A stretch of 64,000 nt of DNA, taken from Streptomyces sp. NRRL WC-3618 (GTDB lineage: Bacteria > Actinomycetota > Actinomycetes > Streptomycetales > Streptomycetaceae). Shown here one piece after another: positions 16,058 to 25,034 of this stretch. Location: assembly GCF_001280005.1 (NCBI RefSeq), contig NZ_LGDW01000028.1:62001-126000 (forward strand), given 5' to 3'. A program made the position numbers and the translations under genes. The notes beneath the pieces were generated by a model that was given only the letters and a program-made list of their open reading frames with translations, did not search any database and was not told where the DNA came from. Within the stretch, counting starts at the first letter, position 1, and every line of letters begins with the position of its first letter.

Positions 16058-16915
16058 TCAGCCCTGGGAGGCTGCGGCGCGCAGGGCGATACGGTCCTCG
16101 CCCGCGTACACGTTCATGTTGGCGCCCCGGAGGAATCCCACCAGGGTCAGCCCCGACTCGGCCGCCAGGTCGACGGCGAGCGACGACGGTGCCGATACGG
16201 CCGCCAGTACCGGAATCCCGGCCATGACCGCCTTCTGTGCCAGCTCGAAGGACGCCCGGCCCGAGACCAGCAGGATCGTGCGGGACAGGGGCAGGTCGCC
16301 ATTCTGCAGTGCCCGGCCGACCAGTTTGTCGACCGCGTTGTGCCGCCCCACGTCCTCACGGATGTCGAGCAGCTCGCCCTCCTCCGTGAACAGGGCCGCC
16401 GCGTGCAGACCCCCGGTCCGGTCGAACACCTGTTGGGCCGCGCGAAGCCGGTCGGGCAGGCTCGCGAGCAGTTCGGGCGCCAGCCGGACCGGGGGAGCGT
16501 CGGGGCCGTCGTCGATGGCCCAGCGGGCCGTCGTACGGACGGCGTCCAGACTCGCCTTGCCGCACAGCCCGCACGACGACGTGGTGTACACGTTCCGCTC
16601 GAGCGTGATGTCGGGCAGGACCACGTCCGCGGCCGTGCTCACGTCCACCACGTTGTAGGTGTTGGAGCCGTCCGCCGTCGCGCCCGCGCAGTACACGATG
16701 TTCCGCAGTTCCCGCTGCTCGGCCAGCACTCCCTCGCTCACCAGGAAGCCCACGGCGAGCGCGAAGTCGTCGCCCGGTGTCCGCATGGTGATGGCGATCG
16801 GCTTGCCGTTCAGCCGGATCTCCATGGGCTCCTCGGCGACGAGCGTGTCCGGCCGGGCGGAGACCACCCCGTCGCGGACCCGGATCACCCTGCGTCGCTC
16901 CGTGACTCGTCCCAT
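16058..16915 (-). CDS. fdhD: Formate dehydrogenase accessory sulfurtransferase FdhD
   Basis: 285 aa from the ATG at 16915 (MGRVTERRRVIRVRDG). The CxxC of the sulfur-transfer loop is in TTSSCGLCGKASLD. Other FdhD signatures are RTPGDDFALAVGFLVSEGV, GGLHAAALF, REDVGRHNAVDKLVGRAL and VSGRASFELAQKAVMAGIPV. FdhD moves sulfur from IscS to the bis-MGD molybdenum cofactor of formate dehydrogenase in the cytoplasm. It is divergent from an oxalate/formate-family MFS gene, which fits a formate theme, but no formate dehydrogenase is in the window. The frame is open upstream to 17092 without family character. Confidence 0.95.
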   Translation of the reverse strand: MGRVTERRRVIRVRDGVVSARPDTLVAEEPMEIRLNGKPIAITMRTPGDDFALAVGFLVSEGVLAEQRELRNIVYCAGATADGSNTYNVVDVSTAADVVLPDITLERNVYTTSSCGLCGKASLDAVRTTARWAIDDGPDAPPVRLAPELLASLPDRLRAAQQVFDRTGGLHAAALFTEEGELLDIREDVGRHNAVDKLVGRALQNGDLPLSRTILLVSGRASFELAQKAVMAGIPVLAAVSAPSSLAVDLAAESGLTLVGFLRGANMNVYAGEDRIALRAAASQG

Positions 16916-17054
16916 GGTGTGATCAGCCCCGGTTCTGTACGTGCTGGCAAGTGACCCTCGCGGATCCATTGTCCTGCACGTCCCCAGTGGCACTGCGGCC
17001 CCCTGGGCTCTGTTGCCGCCACCTGGCCTGAAACGCCGATCCCGCGTGGCCGGA

Positions 17055-17105
17055 GATACCGTTCGTCCGGTCCGAACGACCGTTCGGCGCATGGTAGATA
17101 CCGTT
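17055..17105. repeat. Inverted and direct repeats in the fdhD/MFS divergent region
   Basis: CGTTCG-7-CGAACG (17060-17078) is followed by another CGTTCG at 17081, and GATACCGTT occurs at 17055 and again at 17097. They lie 70-120 bp before the MFS start and look like regulator sites; the regulator is unknown. Confidence 0.5.
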
Positions 17106-17174
17106 CACCGCATACGGTCGGCGAGTTGGCCTGGCCGCCTTCCCAACCATGCGGCCGGTTCCTATCGTCCGATC

Positions 17175-18518
17175 ATGAGTCCCCCCATGGCACCCCCTGG
17201 CTGGAGCCGCTGGCTCGTTCCTCCGGCCGCCCTCTCGATCCATCTCTCCATCGGTCAGGCCTACGCCTGGAGCGTCTTCAAGCCGCCCCTGGAATCTGCC
17301 CTCGGCCTCAGCGGCACACAGAGCGCGCTGCCCTTCCAGCTCGGCATCGTCATGCTCGGCCTGTCCGCCGCGTTCGGCGGCACCCTCGTCGAACGCAACG
17401 GCCCGCGCTGGGCCATGACCGTCGCCCTGATCTGCTTCTCCTCCGGTCTGCTGATCGCCTCGCTCGGTGCCGCGACCGAGCAGTACTGGCTGATCGTCTT
17501 CGGCTACGGCTTTGTCGGCGGCATCGGCCTCGGCATCGGCTACATATCGCCCGTCTCCACCCTCATCAAGTGGTTCCCGGACCGGCCGGGCATGGCCACC
17601 GGCATCGCGATCATGGGCTTCGGCGGCGGTGCGCTCATCGCCTCCCCCTGGTCGGCGCAGATGCTGGAGTCGTTCGGCTCCGACAGCTCCGGGATCGCGC
17701 TCGCCTTCCTCGTGCACGGACTCTCGTACGCCGTGTTCATGACCCTCGGAGTGCTTCTGGTGCGCGTGCCGCGCGGCGACAAGCCCGCCGGCGACGACGG
17801 GGCGAGCGGGCCCAGCGCCCTCTCGGGCGTCCAGGTCTCCGCGCGCAGCGCCGTGCGGACCCCACAGTTCTGGTGCCTGTGGGTCGTCCTCTGCATGAAC
17901 GTGACAGCGGGCATCGGCATCCTGGAGAAGGCCGCGCCCATGATCAAGGACTTCTTCGCGGAGAGCTCCACGCCGGTCTCGGTGTCGGCGGCGGCCGGCT
18001 TCGTCGCGCTGCTGTCGGCGGCCAACATGGCGGGCCGTATCGGCTGGTCGTCCACCTCCGACCTCATCGGCCGCAAGAACATCTACCGCGTCTACCTGGG
18101 CGTGGGCGCGCTGATGTACGCGTCGATAGCCTGGTTCGGGGACTCCTCCAAGCCGCTGTTCATCATCTGCGCGCTGGTGATCCTCTCCTTCTACGGCGGC
18201 GGGTTCGCCACCGTCCCCGCCTATCTGAAGGACCTCTTCGGGACCTACCAGGTCGGCGCGATCCACGGACGGCTGCTCACCGCGTGGTCCACGGCCGGTG
18301 TCCTCGGCCCGCTGATCGTCAACTGGATCGCCGACCGGCAGGAGGAGGCCGGCAAACACGGCTCGGCGCTCTACGGGCTGTCGTTCGCCATCATGATCGG
18401 ACTGCTCGCCGTCGGTTTCGCCGCCAACGAGCTCATCCGCCCCGTCCACCCCCGCCACCACATCCCCGCGCCCGCACCGAAGGAGGCCGCCCATGTCCAG
18501 CGAGAGCAGTCCGTCTGA
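17175..18518 (+). CDS. OFA-family MFS transporter (oxalate/formate antiporter type)
   Basis: 447 aa from the ATG at 17175. Twelve membrane segments are apparent. The OFA features include the start WLVPPAALSIHLSIGQAYAW, FSVF-like YAWSVFKPPLE, GIGLGIGYISPVSTLIKWFPDRPGMATGIAIMGFGGGA and a central loop ending RTPQFW. Family members exchange small carboxylates such as oxalate or formate. No clear ribosome site precedes the ATG, so the transcript may be leaderless. The gene end overlaps a 49-aa partner gene, and fdhD is divergent upstream. Formate or oxalate is the best substrate guess. Confidence 0.9.
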   Translation: MSPPMAPPGWSRWLVPPAALSIHLSIGQAYAWSVFKPPLESALGLSGTQSALPFQLGIVMLGLSAAFGGTLVERNGPRWAMTVALICFSSGLLIASLGAATEQYWLIVFGYGFVGGIGLGIGYISPVSTLIKWFPDRPGMATGIAIMGFGGGALIASPWSAQMLESFGSDSSGIALAFLVHGLSYAVFMTLGVLLVRVPRGDKPAGDDGASGPSALSGVQVSARSAVRTPQFWCLWVVLCMNVTAGIGILEKAAPMIKDFFAESSTPVSVSAAAGFVALLSAANMAGRIGWSSTSDLIGRKNIYRVYLGVGALMYASIAWFGDSSKPLFIICALVILSFYGGGFATVPAYLKDLFGTYQVGAIHGRLLTAWSTAGVLGPLIVNWIADRQEEAGKHGSALYGLSFAIMIGLLAVGFAANELIRPVHPRHHIPAPAPKEAAHVQREQSV

Positions 18519-18642
18519 GAGCGCGGGCCCGCTGTCCGACCGCCGGCCCCTGATCGCCTTCGCCTGGCTGTGGGTGGGGGCGCCGCTCTGCTACGGGCTC
18601 TACGAGCTGGTGCAGAAGGCGACCCAGTTGTTCACGGGGTAG
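18493..18642 (+). CDS. Small single-pass membrane protein, MFS (OFA) transporter small subunit type
   Basis: 49 aa from the ATG at 18493 with AAGGAGG eight bases upstream; it overlaps the last 26 bases of the transporter gene in another frame. After a Ser/Glu-rich start comes DRRPLIAFAWLWVGAPLCYG then LYELVQKATQLFTG, one predicted transmembrane helix. A small membrane protein encoded directly after OFA transporters is, to my knowledge, a conserved arrangement annotated as an MFS transporter small subunit. It probably stabilises or modifies the transporter. Confidence 0.85.
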   Translation: MSSESSPSESAGPLSDRRPLIAFAWLWVGAPLCYGLYELVQKATQLFTG

Positions 18643-18659
18643 GTGTTCGCTCACTGCGG

Positions 18660-18740
18660 AGTCTGATGGAAGCCGACAACACGGCCGGGCTAATCCTGTG
18701 GCATCGCGTGCCGTCGTACTGGTGAGTCACTCATCAGACT
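18660..18740. repeat. Widely spaced inverted repeat upstream of the KAS III gene
   Basis: AGTCTGATG (18660-18668) is mirrored by CATCAGACT (18732-18740), nine perfect pairs 63 bases apart and about 40 bp before the next start. It could be two operator half sites or a folded leader. Confidence 0.4.
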
Positions 18741-18781
18741 GGTGGATCCCGCTACCGAAAAGCAGCAAGGGGGACCCACCC

Positions 18782-19744
18782 ATGTACGGCTCGCGCGTCA
18801 CCGCCGTCGGTCACTACCAGCCCGCCAAGGTGCTCACCAACGAGGACCTGGCGGGACTGGTCGACACCAACGACGAGTGGATCAGAAGCCGGGTGGGCAT
18901 CCGCACGCGCCACATCGCCGGGCCCGACGAGCCCGTGGACGAGCTCGCCGCGCACGCCGCCGCCAAGGCGCTCGCGTCGGCGGGCCTGTCCGCGAGCGAC
19001 ATCGACCTCGTCCTCGTCGCCACCTCCACCGCCGTCGACCGCTCCCCGAACATGGCCGCCCGTGTCGCGAACCGGCTCGGCATCCCCTCGGCGGCCACGA
19101 TGGACCTCAACGTCGTGTGCGCGGGCTTCACCCACGCCCTGGCCACCGCCGACCACGCGGTACGGGCCGGTGGATCGACGCGTGCCCTCGTCATCGGCGC
19201 CGACAAGATGTCCGACGTGGCGGACTGGACCGACCGTACGACCTGCGTACTGGTCGGGGACGGCGCGGGCGCGGCGGTCGTCGAAGCCTGTCCGCCGCCG
19301 GCCTCGACCGAGCCGGGCCTCGCCGGCATCGGGCCCGTGCTGTGGGGTTCGGTGCCCGAGATGGGGAACGCGGTACGGATCGAGGGCACGCCCTCACGGT
19401 TCGCGCAGGAGGGCCAGAGCGTCTACCGCTGGGCCACCACCCAGTTGCCGCGATTCGCCCGCCAGGCCTGCGAGCGCGCCGGCCTCACCCCCGCGGACCT
19501 CGCCGCCGTGGTCCTCCACCAGGCCAACCTGCGCATCATCGAACCGCTGGCCGCGAAGATCGGCGCGGTGAACGCCGTCGTGGCACGCGATGTCATCGAG
19601 TCCGGCAACACCTCGGCCGCCAGCATTCCGCTCGCCTTCTCGAAACTCGTCGAGCGCGCGGAGATCTCCACCGGCGACCCGGTCCTGCTGTTCGGCTTCG
19701 GCGGCAACCTCTCGTACGCGGGACAGGTCGTCCGCTGCCCGTAG
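18782..19744 (+). CDS. Beta-ketoacyl-ACP synthase III (FabH-like)
   Basis: 320 aa from the ATG at 18782, with a purine-rich AAGGGGGA upstream. The thiolase-fold catalytic triad is complete: Cys113 in VVCAGFTHAL, His246 in VLHQANLRI and Asn276 in ESGNTSAAS. The FabH-like N terminus (TNDEWIRSRVGIRTRHIA) is present. Such enzymes condense an acyl-CoA starter with malonyl-ACP, or act as acyltransferases. The gene stands apart from any fatty-acid operon and is followed by a strong terminator, so it is a paralogue, not the housekeeping copy. Confidence 0.9.
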   Translation: MYGSRVTAVGHYQPAKVLTNEDLAGLVDTNDEWIRSRVGIRTRHIAGPDEPVDELAAHAAAKALASAGLSASDIDLVLVATSTAVDRSPNMAARVANRLGIPSAATMDLNVVCAGFTHALATADHAVRAGGSTRALVIGADKMSDVADWTDRTTCVLVGDGAGAAVVEACPPPASTEPGLAGIGPVLWGSVPEMGNAVRIEGTPSRFAQEGQSVYRWATTQLPRFARQACERAGLTPADLAAVVLHQANLRIIEPLAAKIGAVNAVVARDVIESGNTSAASIPLAFSKLVERAEISTGDPVLLFGFGGNLSYAGQVVRCP

Positions 19745-19798
19745 GCCGGGCGAGCTTCCGGCTCACCATGGACGGGCGGGTCCCTGCGCGGCCCGTTC

Positions 19799-19823
19799 AA
19801 GGCGCCCTCGTGGCGCCTTCTTC
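19799..19823 (+). terminator. Rho-independent terminator after the KAS III gene
   Basis: AAGGCGCC-CTCGT-GGCGCCTT is an eight-pair stem with a five-base loop, followed by TCTTCTTTG. Confidence 0.85.
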
Positions 19824-19837
19824 TTTGTCCTGCCAGT

Positions 19838-19874
19838 GGAAGAAGTCGGCGGCAATCTGTGCACTACTTCTTCC
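19838..19874. promoter_or_regulatory. Inverted repeat upstream of the ROK regulator
   Basis: GGAAGAAGT (19838-19846) and ACTTCTTCC (19866-19874) are perfect nine-base arms 19 bp apart, about 95 bp before the ROK start. They could be a two-site operator for the ROK protein itself. Confidence 0.5.
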
Positions 19875-19969
19875 CAGCCCCGGCCCCCGCTGCTACGTTC
19901 CACTCGAAAGCCCGGCGAAGTAGCCGGAGAACGTGGCCGGTTGGTGCCTGACTAGGCGGGGAGGGGTTT

Positions 19970-21160
19970 GTGAGACGTATGACCGCGCGACCCGCGAACT
20001 CCCATCAGGCCCGGCTGCTGCGTCTGTTGCGTGACGGTGGGCCCAACTCCCGGGCCCAGCTGGGGGATCAGGTCGACCTGTCACGGTCCAAGCTGGCCGT
20101 GGAGGTGGACCGGCTCCTGGAGACGGGCCTGATCGTGGCCGACGGGCTCGCCGCCTCGCGCGGCGGCCGCCGTTCCCACAACATCCGGCTCGCCCCCGCC
20201 CTGCGCTTCCTCGGCGTCGACATCGGCGCGACCTCGATCGACATCGCGGTCACCAACCCCGAACTGGAAGTGCTGGGACACCTCAACCAGCCCATGGACG
20301 TACGCGAGGGCCCCGTCGCGGTCTTCGAGCAAGTCCTTTCCATGGCCGCCAAGTTGAAAGCCTCCGGGCTCGCGGAGGAGTTCGACGGCGCCGGTATCGG
20401 CGTCCCGGGTCCGGTCCGCTTCCCCGAGGGCGTCCCGGTCGCCCCGCCGATCATGCCCGGCTGGGACGGCTTCCCCGTACGGGAGGCGCTCAGCCAGGAA
20501 CTGGGCTGCCCGGTGATGGTCGACAACGACGTGAACCTGATGGCGATGGGGGAGCAGCACGCGGGCGTCGCCCGTTCCGTGGGCGACTTCCTCTGCGTCA
20601 AGATCGGCACGGGGATCGGCTGCGGCATCGTCGTCGGCGGGGAGGTCCACCGTGGGGTGACGGGCAGCGCCGGCGACATCGGGCACATCCAGGCGGTGCC
20701 CGGCGGCCGTCCGTGCGCCTGCGGCAACCGGGGGTGTCTGGAGGCCCACTTCAGTGGCGCCGCTCTCGCCCGTGACGCCAAAGAGGCGGCCCAGCAGGGA
20801 CTTTCGGCGGAACTCGCGGCCCGGTGGGAGGCGAACGGCGCGCTGAGCGCCGTCGACGTCGCCGCCGCCGCTGCCGCCGGGGACGCCACCTCGCTCGACC
20901 TGATCCGCGAGGGCGGCAACCGCACCGGCCAGGTCATCGCCGGCCTGGTCAGCTTCTTCAACCCCGGCCTGGTGGTGATCGGCGGCGGGGTGACCGGCCT
21001 CGGCCACACCCTCCTCGCCGCGATCCGCACCCAGGTCTACCGTCAGTCGCTGCCCCTGGCGACCGGCAACCTGCCCATCGTTCTGGGGGAGTTGGGCCCC
21101 ACCGCCGGAGTCATCGGCGCGGCCCGGCTCATCAGCGACCACCTGTTCTCGCCCGCGTAG
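19970..21160 (+). CDS. ROK-family transcriptional regulator
   Basis: 396 aa from a GTG at 19970 preceded by GGGGAGGGG. An N-terminal winged HTH (about 8-70, LLRLLRDGGPNSRAQLGDQV) precedes a sugar-kinase-like ROK fold with FLGVDIGATSIDIAVTN, GVPGPV, GTGIGCGIVVGGEVHRG and the zinc motif CACGNRGCLEAH. It most likely represses the downstream ABC sugar importer and catabolic genes and is released by a sugar or sugar phosphate. The next gene starts 165 bp later, after 16-bp direct repeats that may be its operators. Confidence 0.93.
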   Translation: MRRMTARPANSHQARLLRLLRDGGPNSRAQLGDQVDLSRSKLAVEVDRLLETGLIVADGLAASRGGRRSHNIRLAPALRFLGVDIGATSIDIAVTNPELEVLGHLNQPMDVREGPVAVFEQVLSMAAKLKASGLAEEFDGAGIGVPGPVRFPEGVPVAPPIMPGWDGFPVREALSQELGCPVMVDNDVNLMAMGEQHAGVARSVGDFLCVKIGTGIGCGIVVGGEVHRGVTGSAGDIGHIQAVPGGRPCACGNRGCLEAHFSGAALARDAKEAAQQGLSAELAARWEANGALSAVDVAAAAAAGDATSLDLIREGGNRTGQVIAGLVSFFNPGLVVIGGGVTGLGHTLLAAIRTQVYRQSLPLATGNLPIVLGELGPTAGVIGAARLISDHLFSPA

Positions 21161-21243
21161 ACCGTTTCGTAGCCACGGATCGCCAGTACAGCGCCCTGCT
21201 CCGCCTGCTTGAAGCGCTTGCCCGAAACGCCTCCCCGGCAAGT

Positions 21244-21296
21244 GAACCGTCCTGCAAGCGAACCGAACCGCCCTGCAAATGAACCGCCCTGCAACC
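21244..21296. repeat. Three 16-bp direct repeats before the ABC operon
   Basis: GAACCGTCCTGCAAGC (21244-21259), GAACCGCCCTGCAAAT (21265-21280) and GAACCGCCCTGCAACC (21281-21296). They lie 30-82 bp before the start of the ABC ATPase gene and are candidate operator copies or a small tandem array. Confidence 0.65.
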
Positions 21297-21325
21297 GGCC
21301 CGCACGCCTGCCAAGGGGAACCGTC

Positions 21326-22903
21326 ATGGCACCAGAACCACCGCTGCTCAGCATGTCCGGCATCACCAAGTCGTTCCCCGGCGTCCGCGCTCTCGACGGC
21401 GTCGACCTCGACGTCCAGGCCGGAGAAGTGCACTGTCTGCTCGGCCAGAACGGTGCCGGCAAGTCGACGCTCATCAAGGTCCTGGCCGGCGCCCACCAGC
21501 CCGACGACGGCCGCCTCACCTGGCGCGGAGAACCCGTCACCCTGCGCTCGCCCAGCGCCGCCATGCGCCTCGGCATCGCCACCATCTACCAGGAACTCGA
21601 CCTGGTGGAGGACCTGTCGGTGGCGGAGAACGTCCACCTCGGCCACGAACCCACGACCGCCGGATTCGTCGTACGGGGCAAGGCGGCCAAAGCGTCAACT
21701 GCCGCACTGCTCAAGCGTCTTGGTCATCCCGAGGTCGATCCCGGGCGCCTGGTCGGGGAGTTGTCGGCGGCGCAGCAGCAGATCGTGTCGATGGCGCGGG
21801 CGCTCTCCCACGACGTTCGGCTGATCGTCATGGACGAACCCTCCGCCGCGCTCGACCCGGAGGAGGTCGACAACCTCTTCCGGATCGTCGGCGACCTGAC
21901 CGCAGACGGGGTCGCCGTCGTCTACATCTCGCACCGGCTGGAGGAGATCCGCCGCATCGGCGACCGCGTGACCGTGCTCAAGGACGGCCGCGCGGTGGCG
22001 GGCGGACTCCCCGCGAAGTCCACGCCGACCCGCGAGGTGGTCGCCCTGATGACGGGCCGCAACGTCGAGTACGTCTTCCCGGAGCGCCCGGCGACAGCGG
22101 GCAACCCGGCCGCCGCGCCGGTCCTCGAAGTCCAAGGGCTCGCCAGGGAGGGCGAGTTCGCACCCGTCGACCTCACCGTACGACCGGGCGAGATCGTCGG
22201 CCTCGCCGGTCTGGTCGGCTCCGGGCGCTCGGAGATCCTGGAGACGATCTACGGCGCGCGCAAGCCGACAGCCGGACAGGTCGTCGTCGAAGGACGGGAG
22301 TTGAAGCCGGGCAGCGTACGAGCCGCGGTGCGTGCCGGGCTCGGGCTCGCCCCCGAGGAACGCAAGGCGCAGGCTCTGCTGATGCTGGAGTCCGTCACCC
22401 GCAATGTGTCGGTCTCCTCCATGTCCCGCTTCGCTCGCGCCGGCTGGATCGACCGGGGCGCCGAACTGGGCGCCGCCCGCGCCGCCACCCGTGAGCTGTC
22501 GCTACGGCCCGACAACCCCTCCGTGCCCGTCCGCACCCTCTCCGGCGGCAACCAGCAAAAGGCCGTCCTCGCCCGCTGGCTGCTGCGCGGCTGCCGCGTC
22601 CTGCTGCTCGACGAACCCACCCGGGGCGTCGACGTCGGCGCCCGCGCCGAGCTGTACGCGGTGATCCGCCGCCTCGCCGACGCGGGCCTCGCCGTCCTGC
22701 TGGTCTCCAGCGAAGTGCCCGAGGTGCTCGGCCTCGCCGATCGCGTCCTGGTCCTGCGCGAGGGCCGGGTCGTCCACACGGCACCCGCCCGCGAACTCGA
22801 CGAACACCGCGTGCTCGACCTCGTGATGGAAGGAGCCCCAGTGGCCAGCACAAGCTCGACGGCCGGCAGCTCTGCGGCCGGTGAAAGGGGCCCCGCATCA
22901 TGA
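21326..22903 (+). CDS. Sugar ABC transporter ATP-binding protein (RbsA/XylG type, two ATPase domains)
   Basis: 525 aa from the ATG at 21326, with AAGGGGAA nearby. The first ABC domain has Walker A GQNGAGKST (~40-48), signature ELSAAQQQIVSMARAL and Walker B LIVMDEPSAALD. The second (from ~260) has a degenerate Walker A region (GLVGSGRSEI), signature LSGGNQQKAVLARWLL and Walker B LLLDEPTRGVD. This asymmetry is normal for carbohydrate-uptake family 2 importers of ribose, xylose and similar monosaccharides. It overlaps the permease start by 4 bp (ATGA), so translation is coupled. It energises uptake with the following permease and binding protein. Confidence 0.95.
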   Translation: MAPEPPLLSMSGITKSFPGVRALDGVDLDVQAGEVHCLLGQNGAGKSTLIKVLAGAHQPDDGRLTWRGEPVTLRSPSAAMRLGIATIYQELDLVEDLSVAENVHLGHEPTTAGFVVRGKAAKASTAALLKRLGHPEVDPGRLVGELSAAQQQIVSMARALSHDVRLIVMDEPSAALDPEEVDNLFRIVGDLTADGVAVVYISHRLEEIRRIGDRVTVLKDGRAVAGGLPAKSTPTREVVALMTGRNVEYVFPERPATAGNPAAAPVLEVQGLAREGEFAPVDLTVRPGEIVGLAGLVGSGRSEILETIYGARKPTAGQVVVEGRELKPGSVRAAVRAGLGLAPEERKAQALLMLESVTRNVSVSSMSRFARAGWIDRGAELGAARAATRELSLRPDNPSVPVRTLSGGNQQKAVLARWLLRGCRVLLLDEPTRGVDVGARAELYAVIRRLADAGLAVLLVSSEVPEVLGLADRVLVLREGRVVHTAPARELDEHRVLDLVMEGAPVASTSSTAGSSAAGERGPAS

Positions 22904-23919
22904 CGCAGCCCGTGTCCCCGCCACGCACCGGCACCGACAAGCTCCCGTCCACCGGTCAACCCCCGGTCTGGCGAACCATGGTGGCTCGCGCGGACGTCCG
23001 TACCCTCTCCCTCCTCGGTGTCCTCGCCGCGCTGGTCGTCGTCGGCGGCATCACCAAGCCCGACGAGTTCCTCGACACCCGTAACCTCCAACTCGTCCTC
23101 ACCCAGGCCTCGGTGATCGGTGTCGTCACCGTCGGCATGACCTTCGTCATCATGTCGGGGGGCATCGACCTGTCGGTGGGCGCGATCGTCGCCCTCTCCT
23201 CGGTGTGGGCAACCACCGTCGCCACCCAGGAGTACGGCTTCGCGGGCATCCTCTTCACCGCCGTGCTCGTCGGAGTGTGCTGCGGACTGGTCAACGGGCT
23301 GCTCATCGCGTACGGCGGGATGGTCCCGTTCATCGCCACCCTCGCCATGCTCGCCTCGGCGCGCGGACTGGCCCTCCAGATCACGGACGGCGCGACGCAG
23401 ATCGTCTCGATCGACGGCGTCCTCGATCTCGGCGAGCGCGACGCGTACATCCTCGGCATCCCGCCGCTGGTGCTGGTCTTCGCGGTAGTGACGATCATCG
23501 GCTGGCTGATCCTGAACCGCACCACCTTCGGCCGCCGCACGGTCGCCGTGGGCGGCAACGCGGAGGCCGCCCGCCTGGCCGGCATCGACGTACGCCGCCA
23601 GCGCCTCTACCTCTACCTCCTGTCCGGACTGTGCTGCGGGATCGCCGCCTTCCTGCTGATCATCCTGTCCGGCTCGGGCCAGAACACCAACGGAAACCTG
23701 TACGAGCTCGACGCCATCGCCGCCGCGATCATCGGCGGCACCCTGCTCAGCGGGGGTCGCGGCACCATCGTCGGCTCCGTGCTGGGCGTCCTGATCTTCA
23801 CCACCATCACCAACATCTTCGCCCTGAACAACCTGCAGAGCGATGTGCAGCAGATCGCCAAGGGCGCGATCATCGTCGCCGCCGTGCTCGTCCAGCGCCG
23901 TACCGCCGGCACGACCTGA
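22900..23919 (+). CDS. Sugar ABC transporter permease (RbsC type)
   Basis: 339 aa. About nine to ten membrane segments after a cytoplasmic N terminus of some 35 residues. RbsC-family features include GMTFVIMSGGIDLSVGAIVA, GGMVPFIATLAMLASARGLA and NRTTFGRRTVAVGGNAEAAR followed by LAGI, and the C-terminal IIGGTLLSGGRGTIVGSVLG. It overlaps the ATPase gene by 4 bp and is followed closely by the binding-protein gene. It forms the homodimeric pore for the imported sugar. Confidence 0.95.
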   Translation: MTQPVSPPRTGTDKLPSTGQPPVWRTMVARADVRTLSLLGVLAALVVVGGITKPDEFLDTRNLQLVLTQASVIGVVTVGMTFVIMSGGIDLSVGAIVALSSVWATTVATQEYGFAGILFTAVLVGVCCGLVNGLLIAYGGMVPFIATLAMLASARGLALQITDGATQIVSIDGVLDLGERDAYILGIPPLVLVFAVVTIIGWLILNRTTFGRRTVAVGGNAEAARLAGIDVRRQRLYLYLLSGLCCGIAAFLLIILSGSGQNTNGNLYELDAIAAAIIGGTLLSGGRGTIVGSVLGVLIFTTITNIFALNNLQSDVQQIAKGAIIVAAVLVQRRTAGTT

Positions 23920-23936
23920 GGGAAGGGTTCACCGCC

Positions 23937-24986
23937 ATGCCAGAGTCGACGCCTTTCACCAGCCGCAGAGGACTGCTCTTCGGCACCGCCGCCGTCGGGG
24001 CGGGAGTCCTGCTCACCGGTTGCACCAGCAACGAGCCGGACGACGAGCCCGCCGCGGTCGACGACCGGCCGGCCGCCGCCGACACCCCCGGCAAGGCCGT
24101 CACCATCGGCTTCGCCGGACCGCAGGCCGACCACGGCTGGCTCAACGCGATCAACGACAACGCCAAGAGTCAGGCGAAGAAGTACTCCGACGTGACGCTG
24201 GAGATCACCGAGGGCTCGAACGACACCGCGGCCCAGATCGGCCAGATCGAGACGCTGATCAACAAGAAGGTCGACGTGCTGGTGATCCTGCCCGCCGACG
24301 GCAAGGCACTCACCCAGGTCGGTCTGAAGGCGATGCGCGCCGGCATCCCAGTCGTCAACCTGGACCGGATCTTCAACACCCCGCAGGCGTACCGCTGTTG
24401 GATAGGCGGCGACAACTACGGCATGGGCCTCAACGCCGGGCACTACATCGGCGCGAAGCTCAAGGGCGTGGCCGACGCCAAGGTCATCGAACTCGCGGGC
24501 CTCGACAACCTGGAACTGACCAAGCAGCGCACTCAGGGCTTCGACGACGCCCTGAAGAACTACCCGAACATCAAGAAGGTCGCCCGCCAGGCCGCCGAGT
24601 TCACGGTCGAGTCGGGCCAGGCCAAGATGGCCCAACTCCTTCAGGCGCAGCCCAAGTTCGACGCCCTGTGGAACCACGACGACGACCAGGGCGTGGGCGC
24701 GCTGCGGGCGATCGAACAGGCCGGCCGCGAGGACTTCCTGATGGTCGGCGGCGCGGGCGCCCTCTCCGCGTTCCAGGCCATCAAGCAGGACAACGGTGTC
24801 CTGAAGGCCACGGTGCTCTACCCGCCCACGATGGCCGCGTCGGCCATCGACCTGGCCCGCGCACTGGGCCAGGGCAAGGGCGTGAGCGGCCTGTCCGAGT
24901 TCGAGATCCCCTCGTCGCTCACCCTCTACTCGGCAGTGGTCGACAAGACCAACGTCGACCAGTACATGCCGACCGGCTTCAAGTAG
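23937..24986 (+). CDS. Sugar ABC transporter substrate-binding lipoprotein (Tat-type signal)
   Basis: 349 aa from the ATG at 23937, with GAAGGG upstream. The signal combines a twin-arginine motif (TSRRGLLFG) with a lipobox (LLTGC), predicting a folded, lipid-anchored export route. The mature part is a Peripla_BP_4 (ribose/xylose-binding) fold: VTIGFAGPQADHGWLNAIND, VLVILPADGKAL, VVNLDRIFN and WIGGDNYGMG. Its ligand should be a monosaccharide or small glycoside-derived keto sugar. It is the third gene of the importer; a dispersed repeat follows before the catabolic genes. Confidence 0.95.
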   Translation: MPESTPFTSRRGLLFGTAAVGAGVLLTGCTSNEPDDEPAAVDDRPAAADTPGKAVTIGFAGPQADHGWLNAINDNAKSQAKKYSDVTLEITEGSNDTAAQIGQIETLINKKVDVLVILPADGKALTQVGLKAMRAGIPVVNLDRIFNTPQAYRCWIGGDNYGMGLNAGHYIGAKLKGVADAKVIELAGLDNLELTKQRTQGFDDALKNYPNIKKVARQAAEFTVESGQAKMAQLLQAQPKFDALWNHDDDQGVGALRAIEQAGREDFLMVGGAGALSAFQAIKQDNGVLKATVLYPPTMAASAIDLARALGQGKGVSGLSEFEIPSSLTLYSAVVDKTNVDQYMPTGFK

Positions 24987-25034
24987 CACAGGGCGGGGTC
25001 AGTTGCCGGGCCCCTTCAGGCATGCGGTACATCC

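Noticed and set aside
16923-18494. A 523-codon minus-strand frame opposite the OFA transporter.
   Set aside because: Asp/Glu/Gly/Arg-rich shadow of a twelve-helix membrane protein gene, with no domain and no ribosome site.
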